From positions 62,001-126,000 of the forward strand of contig NZ_QAYX01000024.1 of the NCBI RefSeq assembly GCF_003054705.1: a DNA stretch of 64,000 bases, in the 5' to 3' direction. Positions 42,970-52,213 of this stretch are shown piece by piece (positions within the stretch are counted from its first letter, which is position 1; each line of letters opens with the position of its first letter). Origin of the DNA: Opitutus sp. ER46 (GTDB lineage Bacteria > Verrucomicrobiota > Verrucomicrobiia > Opitutales > Opitutaceae). The notes beneath the pieces are model-generated. The model was not told where the DNA came from and ran no database searches. It saw only the letters and a program-made list of their open reading frames with translations. The position numbers and the translations under genes were made by a program.

Positions 42970-43245
42970 CTCTTTCTCTTACTCTTGCTCGTACTCATTC
43001 TCTCGATCCGGGTGCGTGAGATAGCGGCGGCAGTAACGCTCACTTCAGTTTTCGCGGAGCGAAAACTGGCGAGAAGGAGACCCGTGGGCCGCGCCAGACT
43101 TTGCGGGAGAAAGAGTAAGAGGAAGAGAAAGAGCAAGACCAGGGGCGGGCCCTCAATCCCTCAATCCCTCAATCCCTCAATCCCTCAATCCCTCAATCCC
43201 TCAATCCCTCTGAGAGAAAGAGAAAGAGTAGGAGTAAGAGAAAGA
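42970..43245. repeat. Dispersed intergenic element, copy B
   Basis: The same blocks as copy A (3872-4006) occur in the same order: pyrimidine tract, CTCTCGATCCGGG, GCGTGAGAT, the CAGTTTTCGC-GGA-GCGAAAACTG hairpin (43046-43068), TCAATCCC units, and purine tracts. The copy is longer because the TCAATCCC unit is expanded to seven and an extra purine tract is present. Confidence 0.7.
43153..43208. repeat. Seven tandem copies of TCAATCCC
   Basis: An 8-bp unit is repeated seven times without a mismatch. Copy A of the element has the unit once. Perfect short tandem repeats of this kind often vary in copy number. Confidence 0.85.
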
Positions 43246-43282
43246 TTCCTGGGGCGGCGCTGGGCGCGCCGCCGGAGGAAAA

Positions 43283-43313
43283 GCCCGCGCCACCCGACCC
43301 AGGTGGCGCGGGC
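43283..43313 (-). terminator. Intrinsic terminator of the GH5-like gene
   Basis: A perfect 12-bp stem, GCCCGCGCCACC with its complement, has a 7-nt loop. On the minus strand it is followed by TTTTCC, about 45 nt past the stop codon at 43357. Confidence 0.8.
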
Positions 43314-43356
43314 AACCGCTAACACCCCCAGCCTTTGGAGGGCCGGGGGAAAGGGG

Positions 43357-45429
43357 TTACTTCGCGGGTGCTTTTGCCAAGACGACGGCCGCGTGTCGCA
43401 AGATGCGGGGAGTTTGCAGCCGAAGCGAGCCGCCTTTGTGCTCAAGGGCCGCCGCGGGGGCGGGTGTGCCCTTCTCGGTGTCCCACCACGTCACGGACCA
43501 CGCGCCGGCGGGAACCTCGTCGAGCACGATCGTGCCGCTGGCGTCCGTCTTGGCGCCGGGCTGCAGCACGTTGGTGCGATGGCGCACCCACAGGGCGATG
43601 AAGTGATCGTTGCGTTGGCCAAGGGCGGCGAGCACGGGCGCCGTGACGCCGAGGTCGATCTGCGACACCTTCACCCAGTCGGACGCGCCGGTGTTTTCCA
43701 CGCGCACGGTGTGCTTGCCGGCGGTCACGGGCACGGCGAGTTCGGCGGGCATGGCTGCGGGGGCTTTCCAGAACGATTCGGCCGCGGGCTTGCCGTCGAC
43801 CAGTACGCGCAGGCCGCCGCCGGATGTCGCCACTTCGGCGACGGTCACGCGCAACGTCACGGCCGCCGGAAAATCGGCGTGGAAGGTGCCGCTATTGGGG
43901 AAGCCATCGCGTCTTTCCGACTCGGGCACGACCAGCACGGCCGGCCAGTCGCCCATCTCGAGCGGCTCCCGGCCGTCGAGGGGCAGCGTAAACTCGCGCG
44001 CGGGCCGGCGCTGCCAGGCTTGGCAGCCGGCGAGCACGAGCGGGGTGCGGGCGTCGGTTTCCACGCGGGCGGAGAAGGGCGTGAGGTTCTGCTGGCGGGC
44101 GAAACCCGACATCACAAGGAAGCGCGGCACGACGCCGAGTTCCTGCACGCGACCGTGTTCGAGCACCTTGCCGCCCTCCCACGGCTGCGCCGGCAGGCCG
44201 TCGGGGGCCATGAGGGAGGCCCAGACCGGGATCACTTCGGCGAGCCCGGACTGACGTGCTTCGGCGGAGATGGGGAGGTGGTCGACGCCGAATTCGCCGT
44301 AGAAGATCGGCCGTTTCTCGCCCTCGAGCCGCGGCGCGAAGGTCCGCACGGCCGCGATCAGGTCGGCCGCGTAGAGGTGCGGCTGCAGAAAATCCATCTT
44401 CGCGTAGATCGGGCTGCGCAGGTCCTCGGTGCTCGTGGTGATCGGGTGGGCGTAGGCGTCGATCGAGCGGACGAGTGTGGCCATGTCGTCATGCCAGCGC
44501 GCGACGGCGGCCTCGTTGTGGTCGATCCGCAGGGCGTCGACCCAGTGCACCTCGTTGAAGAGTTCCCAGGCAAACACTGCCGGTGACCAGCCCCAGCGCG
44601 CGACGATGTAGCGGTATTTCAGCGCGGTGAAGAGGCGGGCGTTCGGGTCGGTGAAGAAATCGGACGGCGACTTGAGGAAGCCGCCCGGGTTGGCGGCGTT
44701 CCACGGGTTCTCCGCCCAGGACGGGTTCACGGCGGAGCTGTACTGGCCGTGATGTTGAAAAACGACCTGCAGGTAGACGCCCTGCTCCTCGGCGGCGGCG
44801 AGCAGTTCGTCCCAGCGCGCGGCCACGGTCGGATCGATCCCGCCCGGGGCGGGCGCGGGGCCGGCGCCTTCGCGCGGCCAGTCGAGATTCGTGCCGCCCC
44901 AGTGCACCATCCACACGCGGGCCCAGTTCAGATTCGCGGCGGCAAAGGCGCGGAAGGCCTCGCGGTACCACGGCACGACCTCGCCATGGGTCCAGGCGAG
45001 GTTGGCGCCGAAAGGAATGAAGGCGCGGCCATCCGCGCGCGCAAAACGGTCGGGATGCCGCGTGCTCACGCCGACCGGCGGCAGCCGCAGCACCTGCTTG
45101 TTCTCCAGCGTGGTGGCCGACCTCGGCTCGACCGTGACCGGGCGGGCCGTAGCGCCGCGCGTATCCTCGAGCACGGCTTCAAGCCGGTACGCGCCGATCT
45201 CGTCCGGGCGGGCGCGGACCGCGAACACGCCGTCGCCCGCGTAATAGGCGGGCAGCAGGAGTACGCGACCGGACGGCGAGACCACGCGTCCCCAGAGTTC
45301 GCGCGCGAACGGATTTCGAATCTCAGGCGCGGCCGGAGGGGTGAACGCGAACGTCAGCGGCCCGGCCGGAAGCGCCGCCGGCAGCGTGGCGAGGGCGAGG
45401 AGCGCGATGGAAAAACGGAGACGGAACAT
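43357..45429 (-). CDS. Secreted GH5-like (clan GH-A) glycoside hydrolase
   Basis: The product is 690 aa from the ATG at 45429, with a signal peptide (FSIALLALATLPAALPAG). Residues ~25-110 resemble the DUF5060 beta-domain often found before GH5-like barrels ('YYAGDGVFAVRARPDEIGAYRL'). The TIM barrel has E293 in 'WELFNEVHW' as the acid/base and E379 in 'FYGEFGV' as the nucleophile. A C-terminal beta-region of ~250 residues may bind carbohydrate. In a locus with GH27, GH130 and GH2 it is a candidate beta-mannanase or mannan-active exo-enzyme. It lies downstream of the TonB receptor across two terminator-like hairpins. Confidence 0.75.
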   Translation of the reverse strand: MFRLRFSIALLALATLPAALPAGPLTFAFTPPAAPEIRNPFARELWGRVVSPSGRVLLLPAYYAGDGVFAVRARPDEIGAYRLEAVLEDTRGATARPVTVEPRSATTLENKQVLRLPPVGVSTRHPDRFARADGRAFIPFGANLAWTHGEVVPWYREAFRAFAAANLNWARVWMVHWGGTNLDWPREGAGPAPAPGGIDPTVAARWDELLAAAEEQGVYLQVVFQHHGQYSSAVNPSWAENPWNAANPGGFLKSPSDFFTDPNARLFTALKYRYIVARWGWSPAVFAWELFNEVHWVDALRIDHNEAAVARWHDDMATLVRSIDAYAHPITTSTEDLRSPIYAKMDFLQPHLYAADLIAAVRTFAPRLEGEKRPIFYGEFGVDHLPISAEARQSGLAEVIPVWASLMAPDGLPAQPWEGGKVLEHGRVQELGVVPRFLVMSGFARQQNLTPFSARVETDARTPLVLAGCQAWQRRPAREFTLPLDGREPLEMGDWPAVLVVPESERRDGFPNSGTFHADFPAAVTLRVTVAEVATSGGGLRVLVDGKPAAESFWKAPAAMPAELAVPVTAGKHTVRVENTGASDWVKVSQIDLGVTAPVLAALGQRNDHFIALWVRHRTNVLQPGAKTDASGTIVLDEVPAGAWSVTWWDTEKGTPAPAAALEHKGGSLRLQTPRILRHAAVVLAKAPAK

Positions 45430-45603
45430 GGGCAGGGGAGGCGCCGGCTTCGCGGGGCGCCGACGGAAAGAGGGAGGGAACGGCAGGCCGTTCGAGGCCA
45501 GGGAGCCACGGCGGCTACGGCCGGACGCTGGCACCGCGGTCACCTCGGCGCAATCCGCACCTGGGTGACCCGGAGGCAGGGCGCGGGCCCTGCGGGCAGA
45601 CAA

Positions 45604-45668
45604 AGTGCCGGAACGGATTCCGGCACTGCCAGCAAACGCCGCCGGGGAGGGAAGTCGTCCCCGGCGGC
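45604..45668 (-). terminator. Two hairpins after the 1202-aa TonB receptor
   Basis: GCCGCCGGGGA...TCCCCGGCGGC (45638-45668) and AGTGCCGGAA-TCCG-TTCCGGCACT (45604-45627, followed by TTGTC on the minus strand) lie just past the receptor stop. They may limit read-through into the GH5-like gene. Confidence 0.7.
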
Positions 45669-45679
45669 AGGTAACACCC

Positions 45680-48600
45680 TTAGAACGAGAACGTGTTCGA
45701 GAGCTGCCAGGTCAGGCCTTCCTGGATACGGGACAGCGCCACGGAGCCATCGGGCTGAATATTGACCGGGACGAGGTGAGCCTTCTCGCCGACGTTGCGG
45801 AGGTTCAGCTGCACGCGCCAGTTGATGCGATCGGAGAGCTGGCGGTGATAGCCGACCCACAGGTCGACATGATCGTCGGTCGGGCCGTGATAGGGCTGGT
45901 TGATGTCGAGTGTGCCCTTCACCGCGTCGTACTTGTAGCCGAGGACGCGCTTGTCCTCCCAGCGGTAGGCGACGCCGACATTCACGTTCTTCAGCACGCC
46001 GGTCTTGAAGTTGTAGTTCGTGACGGCGTTGAAGCGCCACGGAGCGACTTCGGGAACCTGGCTGCCGATCTGGGCCTGGAGCACCGCGTAGGGGGCGAGG
46101 ATGGTGTCGGACCATACCTTGCGGAGCGGGTCGCCGCCCCACAGGCGGATCAGGCCCGCGTCGCCGGCGAGGAACTTCGTCATCTGGTCGATCCAAAGGC
46201 CGATCGTCGGGCTGATGGCGTCGCGCATCGCTTCGGTCTTCGAGAAGTTGACCGAGACGTTCCAGTTATCGAGCGGCTGGGCCGCGATTTCGACTTCGAC
46301 GCCCTTCGAGGTGGTGTCGACCGAGGCGACCGGGCCGGAGCCGAAGCTCTTGAGGCGGCCGGCATAGGCGGGCTGGAGGCCGAGGCCACCGTTGGCGCCG
46401 AAGCCGCTCGCACCGTAGGTCGGCACGGAGGCATAGCGTTGGGCGTTGGTCGTGGCGGCGTGCATCGCCGCAACATTCATGCCGAGGCCGTACTCATCGA
46501 CGAACTTCTGCGTGAGCGGGAAGCTCTTGAAGTAGTCGTTCACGATGGCCTGGATGCGCGGCTTGTCGGGCGAGCCGTCCGGGAGGGTGGCAATGCCGTT
46601 CCAGGGCCAGCCCCAGTTGCCTTCGCGGAGCTGCGGGTCGGAGATGCCGTCGAGCGCGGCGAGCGCGTGGGTGGCGCCCCAGTAGGGAATCGCCCAGGAA
46701 TAGTAGAGATTGCTGGAGAAGCCCGCGCTGTCGGCCTGCAGCGTGGCATTCTTCATCTTGGTCTCGTACTTCGTGACCTTCAGGGAGAGGCGGTCATTCA
46801 GCGTGCTGATGACGACGCCGTAGTCCTTTGTCTCGGCCTTCGGGTTGTCGATGCCGTTGCCGAAGATGTCGCCGCGCGGAGCGTCGGCCTTGAAGTTCTC
46901 GGAACGGTTCACGAACACGCTGAGGCCCGTGCCCAGCGGCATCTTGGAGCGGAGGCGACGCGGCATGTGGAGGACCACGCCCCAGCTCTTGGTTTCGCCG
47001 GCGACATTGCGCGGCGTCACCGCGACTTTGCCGTAGTCGAGGGTCGAGACGTTGTTGGTGCCCTTCGGGCCGGCCCGGTTCTCGGTCGTGATCTCGTCAC
47101 GGCGCCAGCCGAACGTCGGGACGATCGTGTTGTCCAACATGTAGCCCTGCCAGATGAAGGCCTGGGACTTGATCTCGAACTTCTGGAGCTGGGTGTCGGA
47201 GTAGAGCTTCGGCCGGTCGTCCGGATTGTCGTAGTTCAGCACGCGGAAGGAGTCCGAGCGCCAGCCACGATAGTTCGAGGCGATGTCGCCCTGGGTGCCG
47301 GTGGTGACGACCGGGACGCCGTTGGCATCGTAATCGATGTACGTGCCGGGGGCGGACGGGTCGACCGAGGCGTTCCAGTGCGAGTCGAAGTAGCGGAGGG
47401 CGACGTTGCCGTTCGGATTGATGGTCTGCGTGACCGCGCTGAGGTTGGCACCCGAAGCGCTCGAGCGGCCCGACAGGGAGGGCCCGAGATAGGAAATCCA
47501 GTCGTACTGGCGCTCGCCCGTGGTGATGTCGGTGTTGAGGGCATTCGCTGTGTTGTAGGCCGGATCGGAAGCCCAGCGCGTGAAGCTGCGCTGGTCGGTT
47601 TCCTTGGATTCCTCGGAGTAGAGACCGGTGAACACATGGCGGCCGAGGATCTTCGTCATCCAGTTCTTGCCGAGGTAGTCCTCGGAGTTGAGGTCGGCGA
47701 AGGCGGTCAGGCGCTTGTTGTCACGGTCGATGTAGTTCTCCGTGTTGCCGTACTGGCCGGAGTTGCCGACGTACGGACGCCCCAGATTCGGGTTCGGGGT
47801 GCCGTCCATGCGGTGCGTATTGATGTCGACGCCGAGGATGTACTGGTCGCCATTGAGGAACGCGAGCTGGCCGTCCTCGTAGCGCTGCATGTCGTACACG
47901 AACTCGAAGCCGAAGCGGTCCTTGAAGAAGGTCTGCGAGATCGCGATGTTCGCGGCGTCCCAGTTCTGCCACTCGCGTTTGTTGTTCCCGTCGATCAGCT
48001 GGTTATAGAAATCAAATATCGTCGGGTCGGAGAGCGAGACGTTGGAATAGTACTTGCCGCCGGGCACCGCCACGCGGGCGTAGTTGTTGAAGGTCGTCAC
48101 GGCCCAGAGCTTCGCAAACTCGATGCCGGCGATCGGCGTCGTCTTGCTGCCGGCGCCGATGGGCGTGCCGTTGGCCTTCGGGGTCATGCTGTAGAGCAGG
48201 CCGGTGGAGTCGAAGAACGAGGCAATGTTCGGATTGCCCATGCGGCCGAACGAGCTTTCACGGAACCACGGATACGCCGCGGAGGTGCCGAGGTAGTTGT
48301 TGCCCCACTGGTCCCACGTCGTGAGCGGGTTCAGCGTCAGCTTGTTCATGTTGGCGACACCGTTCGAGGTGCCGGTCCTGAACCACGGCGTGATGCCGTC
48401 GATCGGCGGCAGCGAGCGGGGCCGATTGGCGTTCACGTTGCCGTTCTCGTAGTTGACGCGAATTGAGGTGCGCGACTCGGGGCCGAAGAGCTTGGGCTCG
48501 TAACGCACCGCGCCGAAGAGGCGGCGGTCGCGGTTGAACGCCGGCTTCTGCTGGTACTTCGTGCTGTCGTCCAACGCCGCGAAGCGGAGGGCGAGGACGT

Positions 48601-49288
48601 CCTTGATCGCGACGTAGTTGAAATCAGCGGACCAGCGCACGGAGCCGAAGCGGCCCATCCGGTTCTCGACCTTGTTCGAGTTCTTGAAGGTCGCGGTGTT
48701 GATGCTGGTGTTGATGATACCGGCAGGGCTGCCGACGCCGAAGAGGATCGAGTTCGGGCCGCGCTGCAGGTCGACGCGGTCGACGATGTAGGCGTCCCAC
48801 GGGATCTCCGTCAGGAAGTAGTCCCGGGTGTTGTCCGCCGCATCCAGGCCGCGCACGCGGGTGTTGTTGCTCGGGCGGAGCAGATTCGAGATTTCATTGT
48901 AGGTCGAAGCGCCACCCGCGGCGGAGAAGTTGCCGCGCACGCCGGCGATTTCCGTGTTGGTCGTGTAGACCAGCAGGTCCTGCTGGTTCTTGGAACCCGT
49001 GTCCTGGAGAAACTGTGACGTCACCACGCTGATCGCGGAGGCCACGTCCTTCAGTTCCGTGCGGACGCGCGTGCCAGCGAGCGTGCTCGTCGCCTGGTAT
49101 CCGCGATCCTCGGACGCCTCCACGAGGAAGGGCGAGAGGACGAGGGGCTCCTCCTGGGCGGCGGAGTCGGCCGCAGGTCGGGCCGGAGGCGGAGCACTCT
49201 GCGCGTTAAGCGCAGGTGTAACCGCAAGCGAGAATACGGACGTGAGACAAAGCGCACGTAGCCGCAGGGAATGGCGGGTCATGATCAT
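45680..49288 (-). CDS. TonB-dependent receptor 3 of the mannan locus
   Basis: The product is 1202 aa from the ATG at 49288; a second ATG two codons on is equally possible. It has a signal peptide to about LNAQ, then 'VLSPFLVEASEDRGYQATSTLAGTR' leading into the plug ('LQRGPNSILFGVGSPAGIINTS'), and a very long barrel ending 'LSNTFSF'. It lacks the Ig-like regulatory domain of receptors 1 and 2 and belongs to the other large receptor type seen in Opitutaceae. It should import the mannan or glucomannan oligomers released outside. Its promoter carries the cluster B box. Confidence 0.88.
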   Translation of the reverse strand: MIMTRHSLRLRALCLTSVFSLAVTPALNAQSAPPPARPAADSAAQEEPLVLSPFLVEASEDRGYQATSTLAGTRVRTELKDVASAISVVTSQFLQDTGSKNQQDLLVYTTNTEIAGVRGNFSAAGGASTYNEISNLLRPSNNTRVRGLDAADNTRDYFLTEIPWDAYIVDRVDLQRGPNSILFGVGSPAGIINTSINTATFKNSNKVENRMGRFGSVRWSADFNYVAIKDVLALRFAALDDSTKYQQKPAFNRDRRLFGAVRYEPKLFGPESRTSIRVNYENGNVNANRPRSLPPIDGITPWFRTGTSNGVANMNKLTLNPLTTWDQWGNNYLGTSAAYPWFRESSFGRMGNPNIASFFDSTGLLYSMTPKANGTPIGAGSKTTPIAGIEFAKLWAVTTFNNYARVAVPGGKYYSNVSLSDPTIFDFYNQLIDGNNKREWQNWDAANIAISQTFFKDRFGFEFVYDMQRYEDGQLAFLNGDQYILGVDINTHRMDGTPNPNLGRPYVGNSGQYGNTENYIDRDNKRLTAFADLNSEDYLGKNWMTKILGRHVFTGLYSEESKETDQRSFTRWASDPAYNTANALNTDITTGERQYDWISYLGPSLSGRSSASGANLSAVTQTINPNGNVALRYFDSHWNASVDPSAPGTYIDYDANGVPVVTTGTQGDIASNYRGWRSDSFRVLNYDNPDDRPKLYSDTQLQKFEIKSQAFIWQGYMLDNTIVPTFGWRRDEITTENRAGPKGTNNVSTLDYGKVAVTPRNVAGETKSWGVVLHMPRRLRSKMPLGTGLSVFVNRSENFKADAPRGDIFGNGIDNPKAETKDYGVVISTLNDRLSLKVTKYETKMKNATLQADSAGFSSNLYYSWAIPYWGATHALAALDGISDPQLREGNWGWPWNGIATLPDGSPDKPRIQAIVNDYFKSFPLTQKFVDEYGLGMNVAAMHAATTNAQRYASVPTYGASGFGANGGLGLQPAYAGRLKSFGSGPVASVDTTSKGVEVEIAAQPLDNWNVSVNFSKTEAMRDAISPTIGLWIDQMTKFLAGDAGLIRLWGGDPLRKVWSDTILAPYAVLQAQIGSQVPEVAPWRFNAVTNYNFKTGVLKNVNVGVAYRWEDKRVLGYKYDAVKGTLDINQPYHGPTDDHVDLWVGYHRQLSDRINWRVQLNLRNVGEKAHLVPVNIQPDGSVALSRIQEGLTWQLSNTFSF

Positions 49289-49383
49289 TCGGGGGCTTGG
49301 GGTGGTTGGTGTTGGGGCGATCTTCGCGAAGCGGAGACCGGCTGCGTGCGCCCGGAAGATCCGGGACCGCGCTCAGCATGCCG

Positions 49384-49437
49384 ACTATAACGGGGGGCGA
49401 CGGGCGAGTGAATGAGTTCACTTGCACCGCAATTAAG
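49384..49437 (-). promoter_or_regulatory. Promoter and cluster B box of TonB receptor 3
   Basis: On the minus strand the box CTTAAT-[7 nt]-CAAGTGAACTCATT (49437-49411) ends on the first two T of the -35 TTCACT (49412-49407). A 17-bp spacer and the -10 TATAGT (49389-49384) follow. AGTGAA/TTCACT also forms a 16-bp palindrome (49407-49422). GCAA-[4 nt]-ACT recurs 21 bp apart. Confidence 0.7.
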
Positions 49438-49488
49438 TCTTATTGCCGGTAAACCTTGCGGGTTTTCCTCGGAGCGCGCGACGGGGAA

Positions 49489-50658
49489 CTAGTCGGACTG
49501 AATGCTCTTTGCTTCGGTTTTGCGCCTGAACTCGCCGGGAGACTCCCCGGTGAGCCGCTTGAAGACGACGCACATGTACTCGACATGCTCAAAGCCGGCC
49601 AATTCAGCGATGCGCTTCAAAGGGAAGTCAGTCTCCATCAACAACTGCCGAATCTTCTCCACCTGCACGCGGCGGATCTCCGCCTGGGGGGAGCGACCAA
49701 GGTGCCGGCGGAACTTCTTTTCGAGCTGGCTGCGCGACGCATGGGCGTGCGCCACCACCTGATCCACCGTGAGACCCTGGCAGGAGCGCTCGCGAATGAT
49801 GCTGAGTGCCGCCGCCACGTTGCGGTCATCGATTGCGAGCACGTCGCTGGACGGCCGCGTGACCATCCCGACGGGCTCGATGCGTTCGTCCAACGCCGAA
49901 TGATCCTCCCCCGCCAACATGGCGGCCAGCACCTCGGCTGCGCGATACCCTGATTGATACGCGTTGGGCGCCACACTGCTCAGCGGCGGATAGGCGAGTT
50001 CGCAGCGAATCGCGCCGTTGTTCGCTCCCACCACCGCCACTTCCTCGGGCACGAGCAGTCCGTGCGCGTGCGCCGCGGTCAGGATCTGCTGGGCCCGAAT
50101 ATCGAAGCACGCCATCACCCCGCACGGCTTCGGCAGTCGCTTCAGCCAGTCGGCCAGCGCCGTGATCTGGTCGATGTCCCACGAGGGGGTGACGTCTCCG
50201 GGGTAGTTGACGTCGAACACGTTGCACTCACGGCCGGCGAGCTGCAGCGCCTCGATGAAGCCGTCGCGGCGCTCGCAGGACCAGCCGTCGTTCGAGAAGC
50301 CGGTGAAGCCGAAATGCTGGAAGCCGCGTTCCAGGAAGTGTTCAGCCGCCAAGTGCCCGATGGCCACGTTGTCCGGCCGGATCTTCGGCACCCCCGGAAA
50401 ACGCGGCACGTCGTTCAGGTCGACGAGTGGGATCCGCAGCTTCCGGCAGGCCTGCACCAGGCCCGGGGTCGTGTGCCGGCTGATGATGCCGTCCCAGCGC
50501 TTGCTCTCGAGCCAGCGGGGATCGACCTCCGCGCGCGCCTCGTCGTCGTGAAACGCCGTCCAGATTTGGTGAGTGCGCTCGTAGTGCACGATGCCCCTCA
50601 GCATCGCCATGCATTCCTCGAAGCGGGTCAGGAAAACGAGGAGAACTTGCGGCCGCAC
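49489..50658 (-). CDS. XylR-like regulator of the mannan locus
   Basis: The product is 389 aa from a GTG at 50658; the frame extends into the upstream symporter gene, but family alignment begins 'RPQVLLVFLTRFEECMAMLRGIVHYER', as in XylR-type proteins. A LacI-like sensor (to ~residue 275; 'FGFTGFSNDGWSCERRDGF') is followed by an AraC HTH ('LTVDQVVAHAHASRSQLEKKF', 'LKRIAELAGFEHVEYMCVVFKRL'). It is the last gene of the GH130-GH2-symporter operon. It is the obvious candidate to bind the 27-bp cluster B box. The HTH differs from regulators 1 and 2, matching the different box. Confidence 0.87.
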   Translation of the reverse strand: MRPQVLLVFLTRFEECMAMLRGIVHYERTHQIWTAFHDDEARAEVDPRWLESKRWDGIISRHTTPGLVQACRKLRIPLVDLNDVPRFPGVPKIRPDNVAIGHLAAEHFLERGFQHFGFTGFSNDGWSCERRDGFIEALQLAGRECNVFDVNYPGDVTPSWDIDQITALADWLKRLPKPCGVMACFDIRAQQILTAAHAHGLLVPEEVAVVGANNGAIRCELAYPPLSSVAPNAYQSGYRAAEVLAAMLAGEDHSALDERIEPVGMVTRPSSDVLAIDDRNVAAALSIIRERSCQGLTVDQVVAHAHASRSQLEKKFRRHLGRSPQAEIRRVQVEKIRQLLMETDFPLKRIAELAGFEHVEYMCVVFKRLTGESPGEFRRKTEAKSIQSD

Positions 50659-50714
50659 AACCGCGAAGCTGCTGGCTGGCGCGGCTGACGCAAGTCCCGG
50701 ATGACGGAGCGGCT

Positions 50715-52133
50715 TCAGGCGGGCGTCGCTCCTTCGCGCGCGCGCCGCGCCCGGAGCTCGGCTTCGATTTCGCCGACGCGCCGATCGGTGAGCGGGTAAA
50801 AGCAGGCCACGACCAGGGCCAGCGCGCCCAGCGCCGCCGGAATCAGGCTCATCAGCAAGACGAGGCTTCGCAGGACGGTCGGGCTCTGCGCGATGTTGGG
50901 CACGAACCCGGTCGCCGAGAGCATCGAGCCAGCCACCAGCCCGCAGACCGCCCAGCCAAACTTCTGCGACATCGTCGAGGCGGAGAACACCAGCCCTGTC
51001 GCCCGCCGGCCGTTCTTCCACTCCGAATAGTCCGCCGTGTCCGCGTACATCGCCCAAAGCAGGACCGCCAGCGGTCCGCCGGCCACGTTGCCGAGGAACT
51101 GGAATGCGAAGATCAGTCCCACGGCGTGCGCCGGCAGCCAGAAGTACACCGCGTTGCATGCCGCCGAAGCTGCGATCAGGAGGAGGAAGGCGGTCTTCTT
51201 GCCGACCCGCGCTGCAAACCAGCCCACGCCCAGCACGCCCACGATCGAGCCGGCGTCACCGGCCACGCCGAACGCGGCCCACAGGTCCTTGAACTCGCAC
51301 AGGCGCGGCGCGTCCTGCCACGGCAACTGCACCATCTGCGGTCCGACGAAATACTTCAGGTAGTGCGCCGTGATCGTGAGCCGCGTGGAGATGAAGAGGA
51401 TGAAGGTCAGCGTCGTCCCGAGCAGGATGAGCCACGGGCCGTTCCGGAACAGGTCCTTCAGGTCGCGCCCAATCGACGTTTTCTGCTCCGGCGGCGGCGC
51501 CACCCGCTCTCGGGTGCCGAAGAACGTGACCAGGAAGAAGCCGACCGCCACCGCTGCGACGACTATGAACGAGAGGCTCCAGCCCCGCTGCGGGTTGGCC
51601 GCCCCGCCGAAGCCGTCGATCATGTACGGCAGCGTCATCTTGATCACCAGTCCCGCTCCAAAGGCGAAGACGAACTTGATCGACGACACGCGGGTGCGCT
51701 CCACCGGGTCGGGCGTGATGACGCCGAGCAGCGCGGTGTACGGGATGTTCACCGCGGTATAGAGCATCATCATCAGGTTGTACGTCAGGTATGCCCACAC
51801 GAGCCGGCCCGTCATGCCCAGGCTCGGCGTGGTGAACAGCAGCACGCCCATCAGGCCAAAGGGCACGCAGCCCCACAGGATCCAAGGGCGAAACTTGCCC
51901 CACCGGGTCTGCGTGCGGTCGGCGATGATCCCCATGATCGGGTCGTTCACGCCGTCCCAGATGCGGGTGAGCATGAACATCAGCCCGGCCGCCGCCGCCG
52001 TGATGCCGAAGACGTCCGTGTAGAAGAGCAGCAGGAAGTTGCTGAACGAGGCCCAGAACAGGCAGGAGGCAAAATCGCCGCAGCCATAGGCCAGCTTCTC
52101 GCGCAGCGGAAGTTTCGTGACGGGGTTGGTCAT
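50715..52133 (-). CDS. GPH-family sugar:cation symporter
   Basis: The 472-aa product has 12 hydrophobic segments and the glycoside-pentoside-hexuronide family hallmarks: 'LAYGCGDFASCLFW' in helix 1 and 'RIWDGVNDPIMGIIADRTQTRWGKFRPWI'. It should import small mannosides or cello/glucomannan disaccharides across the inner membrane. It lies 80 nt after the GH2 gene and 56 nt before the regulator, all on one strand, so they form one operon. Confidence 0.88.
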   Translation of the reverse strand: MTNPVTKLPLREKLAYGCGDFASCLFWASFSNFLLLFYTDVFGITAAAAGLMFMLTRIWDGVNDPIMGIIADRTQTRWGKFRPWILWGCVPFGLMGVLLFTTPSLGMTGRLVWAYLTYNLMMMLYTAVNIPYTALLGVITPDPVERTRVSSIKFVFAFGAGLVIKMTLPYMIDGFGGAANPQRGWSLSFIVVAAVAVGFFLVTFFGTRERVAPPPEQKTSIGRDLKDLFRNGPWLILLGTTLTFILFISTRLTITAHYLKYFVGPQMVQLPWQDAPRLCEFKDLWAAFGVAGDAGSIVGVLGVGWFAARVGKKTAFLLLIAASAACNAVYFWLPAHAVGLIFAFQFLGNVAGGPLAVLLWAMYADTADYSEWKNGRRATGLVFSASTMSQKFGWAVCGLVAGSMLSATGFVPNIAQSPTVLRSLVLLMSLIPAALGALALVVACFYPLTDRRVGEIEAELRARRAREGATPA

Positions 52134-52213
52134 TAAAAGATTGGAGCGCCCGCGCTTTCCCTGCCTGCCCCGGGCCGGCGCGTGGCGGGCAAACGCGCGC
52201 GGGGCCAGGGCGC

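Larger units (their letters stand above)
42229..43356. other. Gene-free kilobase dense in repeats
   Basis: I see no supported gene in these 1.1 kb. In order they hold purine repeats, a strong terminator, about 300 bases of non-repetitive DNA with a weak 94-codon frame, a perfect 13-bp hairpin (42647-42675), a 21-bp triple repeat, the dispersed element copy B, an 8-bp tandem repeat, and the terminator of the GH5-like gene. Confidence 0.75.

Noticed and set aside
43153-43208. CRISPR-like array
   Set aside because: The units are 8 bp with no spacers; this is a simple tandem repeat.
45605-48466. A 953-codon plus-strand frame
   Set aside because: It is antisense to TonB receptor 3 and has no family-like motif; GC-rich genes often leave the opposite frame open.
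50659-51159. An N-terminal extension of the mannan regulator into the symporter gene
   Set aside because: It overlaps a well-supported transporter gene, and XylR-type sequence starts at the GTG at 50658.
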